Below are positions 34,340 to 46,786 of a stretch of 64,000 nt of DNA, in pieces. How positions within the stretch are numbered: the stretch's first letter is position 1; each line of letters starts with the position of its first letter. The stretch is from positions 315,369-379,368 of the forward strand of contig CAJJDP010000037.1 in assembly GCA_905182995.1 (NCBI GenBank), written 5' to 3'. This DNA is from Paramecium octaurelia. Lineage: Eukaryota > Ciliophora > Oligohymenophorea > Peniculida > Parameciidae. The notes beneath the pieces were generated by a model. That model saw only the letters and a program-made list of their open reading frames with translations. It made no database searches and had not been told where the DNA came from. Position numbers and translations under genes: made by a program.

Positions 34340-34646
34340 TTAGATATTATTTTTTTATTATCATGTTCTTTTCGCTTGTGTTCGCATTTTAATTCATTTC
34401 TAGAATTTTCTTTGAATCTACATAATCTTAAGAATTAGTAAAATATTAAATTTTGTTTTTCCGTAAATTTCTAATTCTAGAAATAATAAACATATTTAAT
34501 TGATCGGTAATGGAGTTTAAATTTAATAGGTGTTATATTGTAAATAAAATGAGACATTGTTATTATTCAGATATATTCATTTAGATAAGTTGCCCATAAT
34601 AAGATTAATATATTATTTAGTAATATTTTTTAACTTTAAAAAAACA
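34340..34646. promoter_or_regulatory. Divergent intergenic region (Aha1-like / TTLL genes)
   Basis: 307 bp between divergent starts; no gene. The frame of the TTLL gene stays open upstream to other ATGs (for example 34557), but the segment is AT-rich and lacks the family's sequence, so I take it as 5' flank. Confidence 0.4.
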
Positions 34647-36494
34647 ATGAAAAAAAGTTTTACGTCTCACAGTCCTAGTTCAGATCATTATTTTATTGGA
34701 CCTAGAGAAATGAAGTTGCCCAAGTTTGAGTTTGAATATCCTCCTTCCTGTTATGGATTAGTAGTCTCAAGCACTAAAAATTCTAATAAAACTGAATTAA
34801 TATCTGACTCATCGAGTGAATCTCTGCTTCCTCCCTTAATTTATTTTAAAATCAAGGAAAAAAAAATACAAAAGGAATAAGATGAAAAGTGTGTGCTAGT
34901 TGGCAACACCCTGCATCAAATGCCAAAAAAGATTATAAAACCGAAAATTTCATATCAACCAGACATCTTTCCTTTGAAAGCTTTGAAGAAGAAAATTGTA
35001 AAATAAAAATTTAATGGAATTTATTTTGAAGACGAAAGATACTCTCAGGATCCCTAATTTCAACTTAATTATGCCAATTTGAGAACCTATTACAATGCAA
35101 TCAATCTATCTAATAATTTATATGTCCAACCTACCATCAACTCTTATAAAGCATATGTAGGGAAGGGCAATAATGGGCAATTAGTATAATGGATTTTAAA
35201 AAGAAGATGGTGGTGGTCCATTGTTGATAAGGATAAAGAGTAAGTGAACTTCCTCTGGCAACAATTGAGGAATAACTCTTATATTGATTCGATTCCTGAA
35301 TCAAATCAAGAGATCTTTTAATAACAATACAATAATGATGAACAAAACATAATCATCTAAGACATTTAATATTAAGACTTACTGCCAAATCAATTAGGTC
35401 TGTAAATTTAAAAGTTGAGAAAAAAGACAGGGAAGAATTCTAAAATCATATCCTACGATCAAGCATAGAAGGTTTCTTAGTCCTTGAGACTTTTTGAAGT
35501 GAATGGCAATACTAAATTGCATAATCACATTTAAAATAATACTCATTTAGGTAGTAAGAAGAATCTCTTTTACAATATGAAAAAGTATTATGAACAGTAG
35601 GGATTGAATGTTTTTGATTTCTTACCTCAAACTTATCATATCAAAAACAAAGAGGATCTCCAGAATTTTGTTCAATAAAATCAAAATTAATCTATTTGGA
35701 TTGTTAAACCAGCCGAACTTACTAATAGAGGTCATGGCATTCATATCTTTTAGACGATCAATGAAGTATAACAGTATTTGAGGAGCATCCATCATCACAA
35801 GAATGGGGCTTAGAAAACCTTTATAGTTTAAAAATATATTGAAAACCCCTTATTATATAATCAGCGGAAGTTTGATATTAGATGTTACATCTTGTTTACT
35901 TCAGTCAATGGATAACACAAAGGCTATTGGTACAAGGATGGGTATATCAGAACTTCAAGTTAGGAGTTCAGTTTGATGAATTTATCAAATAAGTTGATTC
36001 ATCTAACTAATGATGCTGTCTAAAAGTATTCGGAGGATTATGGTAGATTTGAAAAAGGAAACAAGGTTTCATTTGAGGAGTTTAATAACTTCTTGCCAAT
36101 TGACTTTTATCAAACAATTTATAGTCAAATGAGGAATATAGCCTTGCACCAATTCAAAGCCACGTATGGAAAGTTGGATCCCAAAAGAAAGGAGAACAGT
36201 TTTGAATTGTTTGGATTAGACTTTATGATTGATGACAAATTTAAAGTCTGGCTGATCGAGACCAACACAAATCCTTGTTTGGAATGTTCAGGTCCTCTTT
36301 TAACTAAGTTGATACCTTAATTAATTGAGGATCTGTTTAAACTAGTGTTAGACCCTCTTTATCCTCCTCCTTAATTTTATACTTAAAAAAAATTCATATA
36401 TGACTCATTCGAAAATAGATTTGAATTAATTTTTGATTCGTCAATGTTGGATGTACCACTTAAATTCACATAAAATTTAATAGATGAACAATGA
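34647..36494 (+). CDS. Tubulin-tyrosine-ligase-like (TTLL) enzyme, probably of the glycylase/TTLL10 type
   Basis: An intronless 615-aa frame. The ATP-grasp TTL domain occupies the C-terminal ~300 residues. IWIVKPAELTNRGHGI is the nucleotide-binding strand-loop; FIVQKYIENPLLYNQRKFDI and RCYILFT form the next core. LIHLTNDAVQKYSEDYG and FELFGLDFMIDDKFKVWLIE, then TNTNPCLECS, hold the Mg2+-binding Glu and Asn. TTLLs add Glu or Gly to tubulin tails in cilia. The GNKVSFEEF insertion after TNDAVQKY is like TTLL10/TTLL3-type enzymes, so polyglycylation is my best guess. Start 34647 is the ATG closest to conserved coding sequence. The gene looks intact. Confidence 0.88.
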
Positions 36495-36598
36495 TTTTAT
36501 ATTATTATATTTAACTTATCTATCATGTAATATTAAAGCGATCAAATTCTTTACATAAAAAAATACTGTATAATTTGTAAAGAATTAAAATTTGATAA

Positions 36599-39287
36599 AT
36601 GGAATAACAATTAAGATTGTAAAGAATTGGTCCAAACTCTCTAACTTTATAACTCACTTCGAAATAGGAATCTTCATCCTAGATAATGTTGGAAGAGGAA
36701 ATTTAGTAGGAAAGTTTGAGGGAAATGAATGAAAACAAGAGCTTTGAGATGAACATGTCACGTTTCGAAAGTAAAGTAATTACTGTAGTTATTGAAGTCT
36801 GAATTTAGGAGGAAAGGACAACACCCACTAAGAACTCTAAAGACTCTTCAACCATAAAAATAATCAAATTTTATTCAGAATTTTAAATTGTAGTTGCACG
36901 TTCATCGATTCGTCAACAATATCTTTACAAACTCATATATCTTAAGAAATTAACAGAAATAAAAAATCACTGATTAACTATTCGAAAAATCTTCGGCTTC
37001 CCAGAAAAAAGAAAATGGTAAGATAAATTTATGATTAGTGATAGTTTAAGACACTGTATCGTGGATTCCAATATTTTTACCTTCCACAAACGCAATTATT
37101 ATTTGGGATATTTTTGGGTTTCTAAACAATCTGTTAATGCTATGGTTAACTCCCTTTATAGGTTCATTTAACAATTATCAAAACGATATCATATCTACTA
37201 TTTAATAAATCATCTTAATTTTTCAAATTATCGATTTCTTGGTTCAATTCAACAGGGGAATATTTGTCTCTGCTATTTTAATTACCAACAGAATGACAAT
37301 AATAAAAGAGTACTTGAAATCGAATGCATTTGTGGATTTCCTGAGACTATTTATTTGGTTTTGCCTGAAACACGATTTGATATTCACAGTCATTCTGGAA
37401 ATTACAATAATACTAGAAATTCTATTGATCTATTAGAATATCCAAAGATATCTTGCGGAATATTTTCAATACTTCTATATGAAAGGAGGTTAGAATGCTA
37501 TTTTAGATCTAATTTAATTAATCATTTAAATATACTATTTCGCCCATATCATAGCCTGTGTATGGCATTATGCTGGAGACAAAACCAAGTATTTGGGAAC
37601 ATCATGGTTGATTGAACACAACTTAACAGAATACTCATCTTGGCATCAATACAATGCATCGTTTTATTGGGCAACCATGACTATGACAACTGTTGGATAT
37701 GGTGACATATCAGCTTCGAATTAAGTTGAGATGATTATTTCATCAGTCATCATGTTTTTCTCTAGTTATGCTTTTGCTTATACTATGAGTTCAATTGGAA
37801 TTATTTTGAAAAACCTGTATGATGCCAAACAAACATATAAGTAACAATTATTAAATAAATCAGAAAGAACTTGATCTAGATAACCCAATATATGCATAAG
37901 AATCAAGTGGATGAGAACATTCAGGGCAGAATCAGAAATTACATAAGAATCCATTCGACTTCGGATAACGTAGAAAATCAAAGCGAAATAGACAATATTA
38001 TTGGTTTATTGCCAAATAACTTGTAGAAGGATTTAAACAGTGATATTTAAACTAGGGTTCTCAGAAAAATGAAGCTAATAATCAACCATTTCTCGAAATA
38101 TACTTAACAACAAGTGGCAAAAAACCTTGAGTTGATTTCATTTCTGCCTGGAGACATCATATATAAGTAGGGAGATATTCATGAAGATAATCTGTATTTA
38201 TTCACATTAATGAATTTAGTTACTTCATTCAACAAGGAGATGTGAATCAAATAGAAATGCAGACTGAACTCAAATTGAGGAACCTAAAAACCTCATAATA
38301 TTTAGGTTACTATTCCTTTTTCACTGGATTTGCCCCCAAGGAAACAGCAGTCAGTTAAGGAGCTAGTTAGCTATATAGAATAAGTAGAAAGAAATTCTTA
38401 GATATCATCAGACAGAATCAAAAGGATTTGGAGATCTTTCATCATATAAAAGACAAGATGATTTATAAACAGAACTTTGTGTTATTTGATCACAAATGCA
38501 GTTTCTGTAACAGATATGTTCATCAGGAAATCGATTGTCCATTAATTCAATTTAAACCTGATTTAGAACGCTTATTAAAAAAGGAGGCATTTAATGCTGA
38601 GTTCAACTTAAGCAGATATAGATCCAGGAGAAAATCGAAACACAATTCTTTAGCCTAAAATCAAATGATAGAATAGTCATTGAAACTATATCAAGAAGAT
38701 AATCAATTGATTGAAGATTTAACATCTCATCATGAATTACAAAATGATAAATCTGTAGTTTCTGAATAACAATTTCCATCATCACAGTATATATTAAGTG
38801 AAAAAGATATAATTCCAGATTAACATTGTTTAAGATAAAACTAGAGAAGAATAAGTTAGAATCTTTAAGGGAAAGGACAGAGAAGTAATTTATCCTTTAA
38901 TTAGAATTGTCCCATCTTAAGGTAATACCAGTTGTCCAGGAATCTAAATAATCATAACGTAGGATAGTATTGTCAAATGATGAAATTCTAATTCCTAAGC
39001 AATACAACATGATAGAAGAGATTGAGACAACACTGCAAAAGAGTCTGAAACCTTCTCTAAATATTGATTCAATTTCATTAAAGTCATAGTATTACATGCC
39101 ATAATATTAAATTGAAGCTCAAATTAAATTATGGATCAAAAGTTAAAGAAAAAGAAGCAATAAATTTTGGAATATTTATGAATATTTAAAGAAATACACT
39201 TTTTCAAGTTTTGTCAAGGATGCAGCAATATAGATGATTAATTAGGGAAAAAGAATATACAATACTTTTAATTTTGATCGATTGTGA
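36599..39287 (+). CDS. CNBD-type K+ channel, third copy
   Basis: About 858 aa once five introns are removed (36776-36797 ending AAG; then 21, 23, 26 and 20 nt). A longer cytoplasmic N terminus (LHVHRFVNNIF) precedes S1 (IIIWDIFGFLNNLLMLWLTP). The pore reads MTTVGYGDIS (filter 37689-37706), and S6 is IISSVIMFFSSYAFAYTM. A C-linker and cyclic-nucleotide-binding domain follow (LISFLPGDIIYKQGDIHED). The tail carries a CCHC knuckle (38497-38538) and a long Gln-rich extension. The 23-nt intron near 37843 ends CAG. It is more distant from the tandem pair than they are from each other. Likely in the ciliary or plasma membrane. Confidence 0.88.
38497..38538 (+). other. CCHC zinc knuckle in third K+ channel
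   Basis: CSFCNRYVHQEIDC, CX2CX4HX4C, in the tail after the cyclic-nucleotide-binding domain. Only the four metal ligands and spacing match the other two channels; the other residues differ. Confidence 0.8.
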
Positions 39288-39321
39288 ATGATAATATAAA
39301 ATAAATAAATTTTTAATATAT

Positions 39322-41679
39322 ATGGATAATAGAGCAGCTCAATAGAGAATTGGCTAAATTAGATAATAGATCGTTTAAGAAATTGATGATAAAGATTAAA
39401 AATTAGAGTATGCATAATTATGGGCAGGTTTTTACAAAAAGACATTACAATAAAGATTAGATCAATTGAACAAAATTTAAAATGTAAATGTTGAACATTT
39501 CAAAGATGGAGGTTTGTCATTGTAAAATGCAAATTTAATGGTGGAAAACTGCATTGGAAAAATTGGAATGCCTCTAGGATTGGGATTAAATTTTCTAATA
39601 AATGGTCAATATTATATTATTCCAATGGCTATAGAAGAACCCTCTGTTATAGCAGCAGCTAGTGCAGCAGCCAAAACTATTGCAGAATGTGGAAATGGAT
39701 TTGAAACTTATTCAACTAGACCAGTTATGATGGGCTAAATATAATTGTTAAATGTTGAAAACTATTCAAAGGCTGAATGTCTGATTGATTCAAATAAAGT
39801 ATCAATAATAAACAGAGGTAATTAAGCATGTGCAAATATGGTTAAAAGAGGAGGTGGCATTGAGGATGTTAAACTAAGATAATTAGGAGAAGGTCAAGCT
39901 TCGGTGGATATTTTTATTAATGTCTGCGATAGTATGGGAGCCAATATAGTTAATACAGTTTTGGAACACTTGGCTCCTTTGGTTGAAGAAATTACAGGAC
40001 ATCAAGTGGGAATCAAGATTTTGACAAATTTGTGTTTGAACAGAAAAGTCACTTCGTTATTTAGATTGAACATTGAAAAAATGAGTTATAAGAATTATAC
40101 AGGGTAATAAGTTGCCTCAATGATTTTGAATGCATATAAATTTGCTGAATTAGATTACTTTAGAGCAGTTACTCATAATAAAGGAATTTTAAATGGTATT
40201 GAAGCAGTTTGTAATGCTACTGGCTAAGATGGTAGAGCAGTGAATGCCTCATTGCATGGATATGCTTGTTTAAATGGTAAATATAAGCCACTATCAAAAT
40301 ACTGGATCGAGGGAAATGAGTTTATAGGAGAACTAACTATTCCTATATCTGTGGGAACTCAAGGGGGAGTTATCTCTTAAAACCCTTTGTATTAAGCAGT
40401 CTTATAGATTTTGGAGTATCCTGATTCTTAAAGGTTAGCTGAGATTATGGCATGTGTTGGATTGGCCTAAAACTTTGCAGCTTTGAGAGCATTGACTGTG
40501 GAAGGCATTCAAAAAGGACACATGTCCTTACATGCTAAGAATATAGCTATTTCAGTGGGAGTGCCTGAACACCAAGTTGAGGATGCTGTATTATTCATGA
40601 AGAATAGAGGAAGTTTTAGAAAGGAGACTGCCAAAGAGTTTTTGAAAGCATATCATTTGTTTTAAGAAATAGGGAAGGTTAAGGGGAAGAAAAATCAATC
40701 TTTGTGTACTTTTTCTGCTTAATTTTAATTGGAAGGGTCTTAGGAGAAAGTGGAATTGCATGTTGTTTTTGATTGTCATTCAAACAAAAGGATTGATGTT
40801 GATTTTTTGAGTAAATCAGAAATCTCAATTAAACTATTTGGGTCAAAAAGCCATACATGGTTCTAACATCTATTTAAGATTATAAATAAAGTTAAAATAG
40901 AAGAGGAATCGGAGAGTTTACCTAAAAAAGGGTTAACTGTTAAATTAAAAGTGATTTCTATTTTGATCAATTTGTTGAGTTATAATTTATTAATAATTGA
41001 TTATGAGAAGACAAGGAACTATCTCAATTATGTATTGAATCAATAACACATTGATTTTCCTGATGGTGAAATAGAATTTAAATATGGAATTGCTCTTTTG
41101 ACTGAGTTATTGCATATTTTTGAATACAATATCCAACAATTCATAGGTGAGTAAGTCTTAAAGAATGCACTGTTGAATGAATAAAATTTGATCATTAAAA
41201 GTCATCTGAATAGTTTTGAACTTTGGCAGAGAGCTAAACTTGATAAAGAGTTTCAGATAGGTAACTTTTGGCTCTACAGAAAGAAACGGCTATCATGCAC
41301 AATGATGTTATTGTGTGATTGCATTAATTTCAAAACAATTGATGAGAAATTAGTAGAGTTGATGAAACAATTAGGAGATGTCTATGAAATTGAAATAACA
41401 TTGACAAGAGACACTGAAAAATGGAAGGAGTAATACATCTAAACTTATTATTTTAGTGCTACTCTTAAAGATCCCAATATTTACACTTATTGGTTAATGC
41501 AACACGATCAGTTACTATAAGGAGATAGAAATTGTGTCTTGGATTAATTTAAGAATGAATCATCTGCCATGTTAGAAATGAAGAGACAAAGAATCTAACC
41601 ACTCCTACCATCATCTATGGCTCATCTATCAAAATAAGCTACAACGGCTGTTAGCTTATTATATTAATCAAGATTTTGA
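39322..41679 (+). CDS. Class II (bacterial-type) HMG-CoA reductase with ~340-residue C-terminal extension
   Basis: An intronless frame of 785 aa. Residues ~1-445 are a class II HMG-CoA reductase. [17 protein letters not shown] and [17 protein letters not shown] bind substrate; [13 protein letters not shown] is the cofactor loop; THNKGILNG contains the catalytic Lys, and GHMSLHAKN the catalytic His. The usual GND(T/x)RA reads GQDGRA, keeping the Asp. The enzyme interconverts HMG-CoA and mevalonate. There is no membrane domain, unlike animal class I enzymes. Bacterial class II proteins end near here at ~430 residues, but this frame continues ~340 residues ([39 protein letters not shown]) with no family I recognise. 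Ancient transfer from bacteria is plausible inference. Confidence 0.85.
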
Positions 41680-43241
41680 ATAAATTATTAAATTTAAATA
41701 ATATTTGTTTGTAGATAAAATAGTTAATCATCTTTATGTTATGTAGAAAATCATTTAAATTTGGATGAGATGATATTTTACTATCTTATAAAATATCTAA
41801 AAGAAAGATTTTGAAGTACTATTCTTTTTGGTTTTCACAGTTCCCATTAAATAAAATGACTAAAAATAATGTATATAAACTTTCATTTGCAATGAGGTTT
41901 AATTGTGCTAAAGAAACATCTACACCTTAATATAAAAATTCTCACTTTTATACATTTAATGAGATGAATAATGTATTTTGTTTGTTAATTACTGGACACT
42001 CCTATCTACTGAAGTATTCATTCATAGATATTTATTTAAGATTAAATGTAATATTCCTTGATTTAACAAGTAATAATTACTAGAGTGGCTTTAACCTTTG
42101 AATATTTAATGGCAATAAATCAAAATTAATCTGGGTTTCTTAATTTTATGATTCTAATAAGTAGTAAATTTATTTTTGTATTCCAAAAACAGTATATGGA
42201 TTATATTGAAGGACAATTATGATAGTGACTATAAACTGAGATAAGAATATTAAGTTTCAATTAAGCCAATCATCTCTCATGTATCTTTTGTTGAAATTAA
42301 GAATTGACTCTTATGCCTTAAATAATAAAGCTAAATCATATAATTTATCATCTCAATTTCTAAATTAATTATGCCAAAGAAGCTTAAATTAATGCATAAC
42401 AGATGAAATTGTTTATAATATTGAATATTGAGGTGACCACTATTTATTAGAATTTCAATTTATATTCTATAAAGATTAATTTATAAACAAACTAATTTGG
42501 ATGCTATATTTGATGGCTAACAGCTTATAATGTAGTGCAATTTAATAAAGAGGACAAATTTTTTGATTATTTTAAATAACTAATATAAGTAATATTTTAG
42601 TAATAAATATAATTTAGCTTAATGTTTATATATATTTGATAAATTAAATATTATGGAGCTGACATTTGCTGCTGGTTAACAAAATTAAATCATGATCTTT
42701 AATTACAAATTACTAATAAATGAAACATCAATACTTTATTGCTAACTAATAATTGATATTTTAAATATTTACTTTAATGGTTTCTTTTGATGAAATAAAT
42801 TTATATAAAAATATCTACATGAATTGCATGAAGAACAAATAACAAAAGAAGGATATTCAAATGAAGTCAGGACAATCATCTTTGTACACATCTGTAATTC
42901 ACAAATCTTTAACTTGATTTATAAAATCTATCCCTGCATAATGATGAAATAAAATAAAATAGAAAAATGAATACATATTTATATTATCAACATCATCTAC
43001 AGCCTCATCCATTAAATGCTATATAATTGATTTAAAAAATTGACCTAAATTTAAACTGTTTTGAATTAATAATTCTTTGGAACCTACTATGTTTTTGAAG
43101 TTTTGAAAATGCTTTACAAATTTGTGAATTTACTGAGTTTGAGATACTATAAATGATAAAAGAAGTACATATGTGCTATAAAATTAATAAAAAGACAAAG
43201 CAATCGACAAATAATACCTAATTCTTATAATGATAAAATAA
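41680..43241. other. 1.56 kb without a supported gene; possible coding remnant on minus strand
   Basis: TGA is frequent in most frames. On the minus strand 42857-43190 there is a protein-like segment (QIHKFVKHFQNFKNIVGSKE; IIQHLMDEAVDDVDN) that could be one or two exons ending at TGA 42857. I cannot find its start before the divergent gene at 43242. A second minus frame (about 42277-43190) is TGA-free for ~300 codons but has poor composition. I leave both unannotated as genes. Confidence 0.35.
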
Positions 43242-46200
43242 ATGTATTATTTTAAAGGCAAGACTCATTCTCCTCTCCCAAAACTAACTGATCGTTCATA
43301 ATCACGCCTTGATAAGTTGAAGACCTTCTTTTTGCCTGAGAGAAGTGTATCAACTAGGACATTTTCAAGAAGGGCTGAGAACCGCAACGAGTAAAATTAG
43401 ATGCTTACTGAGTATTAAGGTGATTTAGTTGAAATAATAATTCCTAAAAAAGCAACGAAGCGTAGTTGCAATCTAAAGAAGGTCATGCCGAAGGTTTTCT
43501 AAAAACCAAAGATCGTTATAAAGGAAGAAGAATCTATTAATTTAGAAAGTGATTCTGCTCCCAAATCTCCTGATTCCTAGTAAGAAGTGCATCTTGACAT
43601 TTCGGCTATCAAGCAAGCTATGTTGTCAATCAATAATAAATTGAATGCAGATGAATCATTCTTTGGTTTCATTAAAAAGAAGGAAAAACTTAGAGATATA
43701 GCAGAGAATTTCGGAGATCTAGAATAGAATTTCACAAATCCAGGTCATTTTTATTGTAAAAATGATAGTTTGTTTCCAAAAAGAATTGATGATGCTTCTC
43801 ATTTAAAAGAAGATAAATTGATAAATTTGACAAATTTAGGAGTTGGAGAGAAGTATTACCCTCTCATTAAGATTCTGTTGTAAAAGCAATAGAATGTCAA
43901 ATAACTCATCTTCCAAGGGAATAAGATTAACGATAAACTATTTTTGAGTTTGGTCTAATATTTCCCACCAATCATGAAGGACTTGAATCTGAAGGACAAT
44001 TAGCTTGGAGCTAAAGGAGCTCATATCTTAGCTGAACATCTGAGTCGATTTCAAAAGTAATGGAATTTGTTATTAAAAGTCTCAAGATTCTTAATATTGC
44101 CAACAATTTCATAGGCGATCACGGGGCTAATACCTTTTTTAAGAATCTGCATAAGAATGCCCTACTTAGTAAATTGATCATTTCAGAAAATAATCTCTCT
44201 GATGGCATTGGACAATCCCTATACGATTTACTAATCAAATCGTCTGGATTAGAAGTATTAGTAATAAATTGGAATTAATTGGGTTCCACAACTGGGATAT
44301 TTATAGCCAAGGCTTTGTTGGTCAATCGAGTATTGAAAGTATTAGATTTAAGTTACAATCGAATAGGATCAAATGAAAAATCAAATTGTATTTCATTTTG
44401 GTGTTAAGCACTATTAAATACCTAACTAAGTTTAGTTCATTTGGATATATCCTACAACTAATTATCTGAGAAATAAATACGTTAACTTAACGACGCACTA
44501 TTAAAAAACAACTCACTCTATGGAATCCATTTAGAAGGTAATAAATTTGAAGGATTTATTGATCCATACGGATTCATTTAATTTTAATAAATAAATGAAG
44601 AGTTCAGTTAGATAAAATACTAAATTGATGGTGTCAATTACATACCTGAATCTACTAGAATAACTACCTAAAACTGTTGCTGGATCTGTTAAGGGTGGGT
44701 AGAACATCGTTTTCAATACACCCCAGATGTTGAATAACCAGACACTCCAATCTTTCTTCATTTAGATTTCTTGAAGTACACTTAATCCTTATTTTAGTTA
44801 TAAACCAATTCCAATGACTTCAAGTTCTGAACTCAAAGCTTAACTAATTGAGTAATAGAAGGAACAATTATAAAAAAAGGATGTTCAATAAAAATAATAA
44901 AATAGCCCTACAACTTTAAATGTCTCTAAAGTTTAAGAGAGAAAAAGTAGCATTTTATCAAAAGAAATACTGGATGAATTGTAGAAGTTTTGTTACTCTA
45001 CATATTAAATGTGTCCTCCTAAACAGAGAATATTGTATTTCTTTTCGAATCCTCTGATCGAATAGTATTTTATAGAACCTTCTTAGGATAATATACCATC
45101 ACCCTAAGATAATCTAACATTACAAGGTAAAGATCCTAAACATCAATTTCATTATTTTTCTGATGGAACTGTTTTGAAATTTAAAAAGATTGCTTTTGTA
45201 AATCAGTTATACACAAAATAAGAATTTATTATTGATGATAAAAACAATTACAAGCCTCTTATCAGATTGTTTCCACGTTCTTCTGAAAAGAAGTATGTTT
45301 TAAGGAGAATGGGTAACAATTTAAAGAGAAAACAACTCAATTATCATTAATGGAACATCGAAGAATCCTTATTCAAATAGTAATTTTAATAAGACAATGA
45401 AGAGATCTTAAATGATTGTTTTTAATTTGATTGGAATTGCAGTAAGATTAATAGATTTGTAAAAAATGATTATGAATAAATGAAGTTAAAAGAGTATTTA
45501 AGAGAGAATTATCAATTAATTAAGGACATTTATAAGTTCTATTCTAGCAATGGATATTTCTAATCAGAATGCTTTTCAATTTCATTCCAATCATATATTA
45601 AAATGATATAACAAATTGGAATAATAGATAATGAGTCAGTTAAGTTATAGGATGTGGAAATTGACTTAGCGTCTATTAAGAATAATATTGATCCAAAATA
45701 TTTATATAATCCTGAAAAGGCCCTTATAAGATTTCAATTTTTAGAAATGTTTTTCCGTTTGGCAAACGATAAATATGTAAGAACCAATATTGTTAAGAAT
45801 CATGCTGATGCTGTTTATAGACTAATCAAAGAATTCAAAGAGCATTTCAAAAACTTTGATACTTGTTAAAAATGGAGAGATGAGAGGTATTGGAATAAGG
45901 AATGTGAATGTTTAATCTAATTCAAAACTCCTTTCTTAAAGAAGCTTTATGATTATGTTACTGACTTGAATAATCGAAAATGGTATTTCAAAATGAAATG
46001 GGTAGCAATCAAAGAGTTCAAAGATTTTTGTAAGTAAATTGGCTTAATGGATTACATTAATGAGAAATTGATAGTCATTATTTATAACTTTTCAATGATG
46101 TCATAAGCAGATGAATTAACTTAGGATCGTCATCTTAGAATGAGTTAATTAGAATTCTATGAAGCATTAGCAAGATTAGCAGAATATATAAGTCCAGGTC

Positions 46201-46747
46201 CTGTGGGGGAAATCACTGAGGCTACTTCATCTTCAAGATATAGTTTGCCATTACATGTCAAATTAGAGACTCTGTTAACACATATTTATTTTCACGTTGT
46301 AAAAAGGTTAAAGTATTTAATTTACTTTAGATCTCCTTAATTCACTGTATTTTATGATCTTTTCACAAATATTTCAAAGTAGGATTGGCTGCCCAAAATA
46401 AAAGTGAGCAAGAAGACTGAATAGGAGGAGGAACCTTCATACTTGAATTACTAAGACACCTTAACTGTTTATAATGCGGCATTGTATTGTGGTATGAATA
46501 CACTATATATTAAATATAAGCTATGCACAAGCAGCCGTATTTAAATCCAAATTACTAAAGCTTTTTGAGAAAGGGTTTTTTGGTTGTCGAATAATCCCCC
46601 AGAAGAAGCACTCTTCTGAGTCCCAAGAGTCCTGTTCAAATTTTGAGAATAATGAAGAAGTCAGGGTTTGCTATGGATGAACCCAAAATTTCACCTCCTC
46701 TTTCTCCAAGAGCTCGTTCACCCAGTTTACGTAAGCAGGGCAAATGA
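43242..46747 (+). CDS. Large leucine-rich-repeat protein (RNI-like), function unknown
   Basis: 1,143 aa with three introns: 44057-44079 (ends AAG), a 22-nt TAG intron near 44776, and 46492-46520 (ends AAG). After a basic N terminus, residues ~200-440 hold about seven ribonuclease-inhibitor-like LRRs (MKDLNLKDNQLGAKGAHI; LKILNIANNFIGDHGANTF; LKVLDLSYNRIGSN). The following ~600 residues are helical with no catalytic motif, and the last ~50 residues are Ser/Pro-rich (SPPLSPRARSPSL). Such LRR proteins are often ciliary in protists; that is inference. The frame is intact. Confidence 0.8.
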
Positions 46748-46786
46748 GATTTAAAAATTTATTTTTTTTCTGTAATAAATTATGAG

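Noticed and set aside
1466-38538. Zinc knuckles as remains of a mobile element
   Set aside because: They sit inside intact host channel genes at the same position in three paralogues, with no other element-like sequence nearby.
42277-43190. A ~300-codon TGA-free frame on the minus strand
   Set aside because: Composition is poor (mostly Ile, Leu, Gln, Lys from AT-rich DNA) and another frame in the same place looks more like protein. Long TGA-free frames arise by chance when TGA is the only stop.
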